In this document: in pieces, positions 63,561 through 64,000 of the stretch
Layout: the number at the start of each line of letters is the position of its first letter
Position numbering within the stretch: position 1 is the stretch's first letter
Source of the DNA: Actinomadura oligospora ATCC 43269
Lineage (GTDB): Bacteria > Actinomycetota > Actinomycetes > Streptosporangiales > Streptosporangiaceae
Reading direction: 5' to 3'
Assembly: GCF_000518265.1 (NCBI RefSeq)
Contig: NZ_KI912410.1
Span: forward strand, 62,001 to 126,000
DNA: 64,000 bases
Program-made: the position numbers and the translations under genes
The notes under the pieces: model-generated
Database searches by the model: none
Told to the model about the DNA's origin: nothing
What the model saw: only the letters and a program-made list of their open reading frames with translations

Positions 63561-64000
63561 TGGCCGACGCCTGGCTCGCCCCCGACACCTGCGGCGTGAA
63601 GCTCGCCGAGTTCGAGCGGATGACCCGCCAGATGACCCGCGCCGCGCCCGCCCTCGCCACCCTGGCCGACCAGCTCTGGCAGACCCTGAACGCCGCCGGC
63701 GTCTCCACCGCCCCCGCCCTGGAGATCCGCCGCCTCGCCGCCTGGGCCGCCGACGCCGCGTCCGACCTGCGCCGCCGCAACCTCCTGGCGCACGACATGG
63801 ACCGCCGGACGACCGCCCCGAAGCTCTGCGCCCCGGACGGCACCTACCTGACCCTCCCCGACCGCTTCACCGACCAGGTCTCCCACTTCGAGGGCACCCG
63901 CCTGGCCGACGCCCTCCGCCGGGCCGCCGCCGGCGACCGCTCAGCCTGGAGGGAACTGAACCGCATCCGCCCGGAGGACGTCACCCCGGCCTTCGCGAAG
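63560..64000 (+). CDS. Large protein of the WXG100-type locus, N-terminal part (3' end outside window)
   Basis: Opens at ATG 63560 and is still open at the window edge (147 codons). The visible part is helical: LAEFERMTRQMTRAAPALATLADQLWQTLN (N-terminal helix with a tryptophan), then ALEIRRLAAWAADAASDLRRRN. It is followed by DMDRRTTAPKLCAPDGTYLTLPDRFTDQV and a second helical part (GTRLADALRRAAAGDRSAWREL). The start overlaps the previous stop by one base. The helical N-terminus fits secreted effectors or their chaperone-like partners of type VII loci, but no toxin domain can be seen because the rest is missing. Confidence 0.6.
   Translation, partial: MADAWLAPDTCGVKLAEFERMTRQMTRAAPALATLADQLWQTLNAAGVSTAPALEIRRLAAWAADAASDLRRRNLLAHDMDRRTTAPKLCAPDGTYLTLPDRFTDQVSHFEGTRLADALRRAAAGDRSAWRELNRIRPEDVTPAFAK

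Overview
The window is very GC-rich, uses GTG and TTG starts freely and has hairpin terminators between most transcription units, so it comes from a chromosome of a high-GC actinomycete. Gene content and order (sucCD-perM-purN-purH; folD-DUF3017; monomeric isocitrate dehydrogenase-mdh; nucleoside ABC transporter-cdd-deoA-add-phosphomutase-PNP-lpdA) resemble mycobacteria and, by inference, fit Streptosporangiales such as Actinomadura best. No rRNA, tRNA, insertion sequence, integrase or CRISPR array was found. Almost all of it is core chromosome.

Layout. 1-5.5 kb: end of a GNAT acetyltransferase, a TSUP transporter, a secreted GH15-like hydrolase, and sucC-sucD. 5.6-14.2 kb: a secreted M19-like metallohydrolase with a palindromic operator, a membrane esterase, perM (DUF6350), a small membrane protein, purN and purH. 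14.2-21.3 kb: a second GNAT, folD behind a ZTP riboswitch, an FHA-HTH regulator, DUF3017, NADP isocitrate dehydrogenase and malate dehydrogenase; the last two share an upstream sequence block. 21.4-26 kb: a two-gene unit of an Hsp90-type ATPase and a 900-residue TPR protein. 26-37 kb: a DUF11-type secreted protein, galE-galK (both TTG starts), trpS, a 2'-5' RNA ligase-like protein, a YihY membrane protein, a D-Ala-D-Ala carboxypeptidase, a YbdK-type carboxylate-amine ligase and an M20 amidohydrolase.

37-56.7 kb: a nucleoside uptake and salvage region: BMP lipoprotein, ABC ATPase, two permeases, cytidine deaminase and thymidine phosphorylase; then, after a six-kb accessory block, adenosine deaminase, a PH-domain membrane protein, phosphosugar mutase, purine nucleoside phosphorylase, a GGCT-like protein and an LpdA-type quinone reductase. 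The accessory block holds an Rpn/PD-(D/E)XK-like protein, a divergent TetR / FMN reductase-MFS efflux unit with a double operator, and a secreted CocE-type peptidase. 56.7-64 kb: DUF5313, a TPM-like membrane protein with a Gly/Asp-rich tail, a biotin-dependent carboxylase alpha subunit, zinc-independent L31 with a Zur-like site, a Pro-rich secreted protein, and the start of a WXG100-type (type VII secretion) module cut by the window edge.

Most notable beyond routine annotation: the ZTP riboswitch, the two tandem operators at 46.1 kb, the long palindromes at 5.59 and 44.44 kb that share 12 identical bases, the Hsp90-TPR unit, 24-bp in-frame repeats in the tails of three unrelated membrane proteins, and the truncated WXG100 locus.
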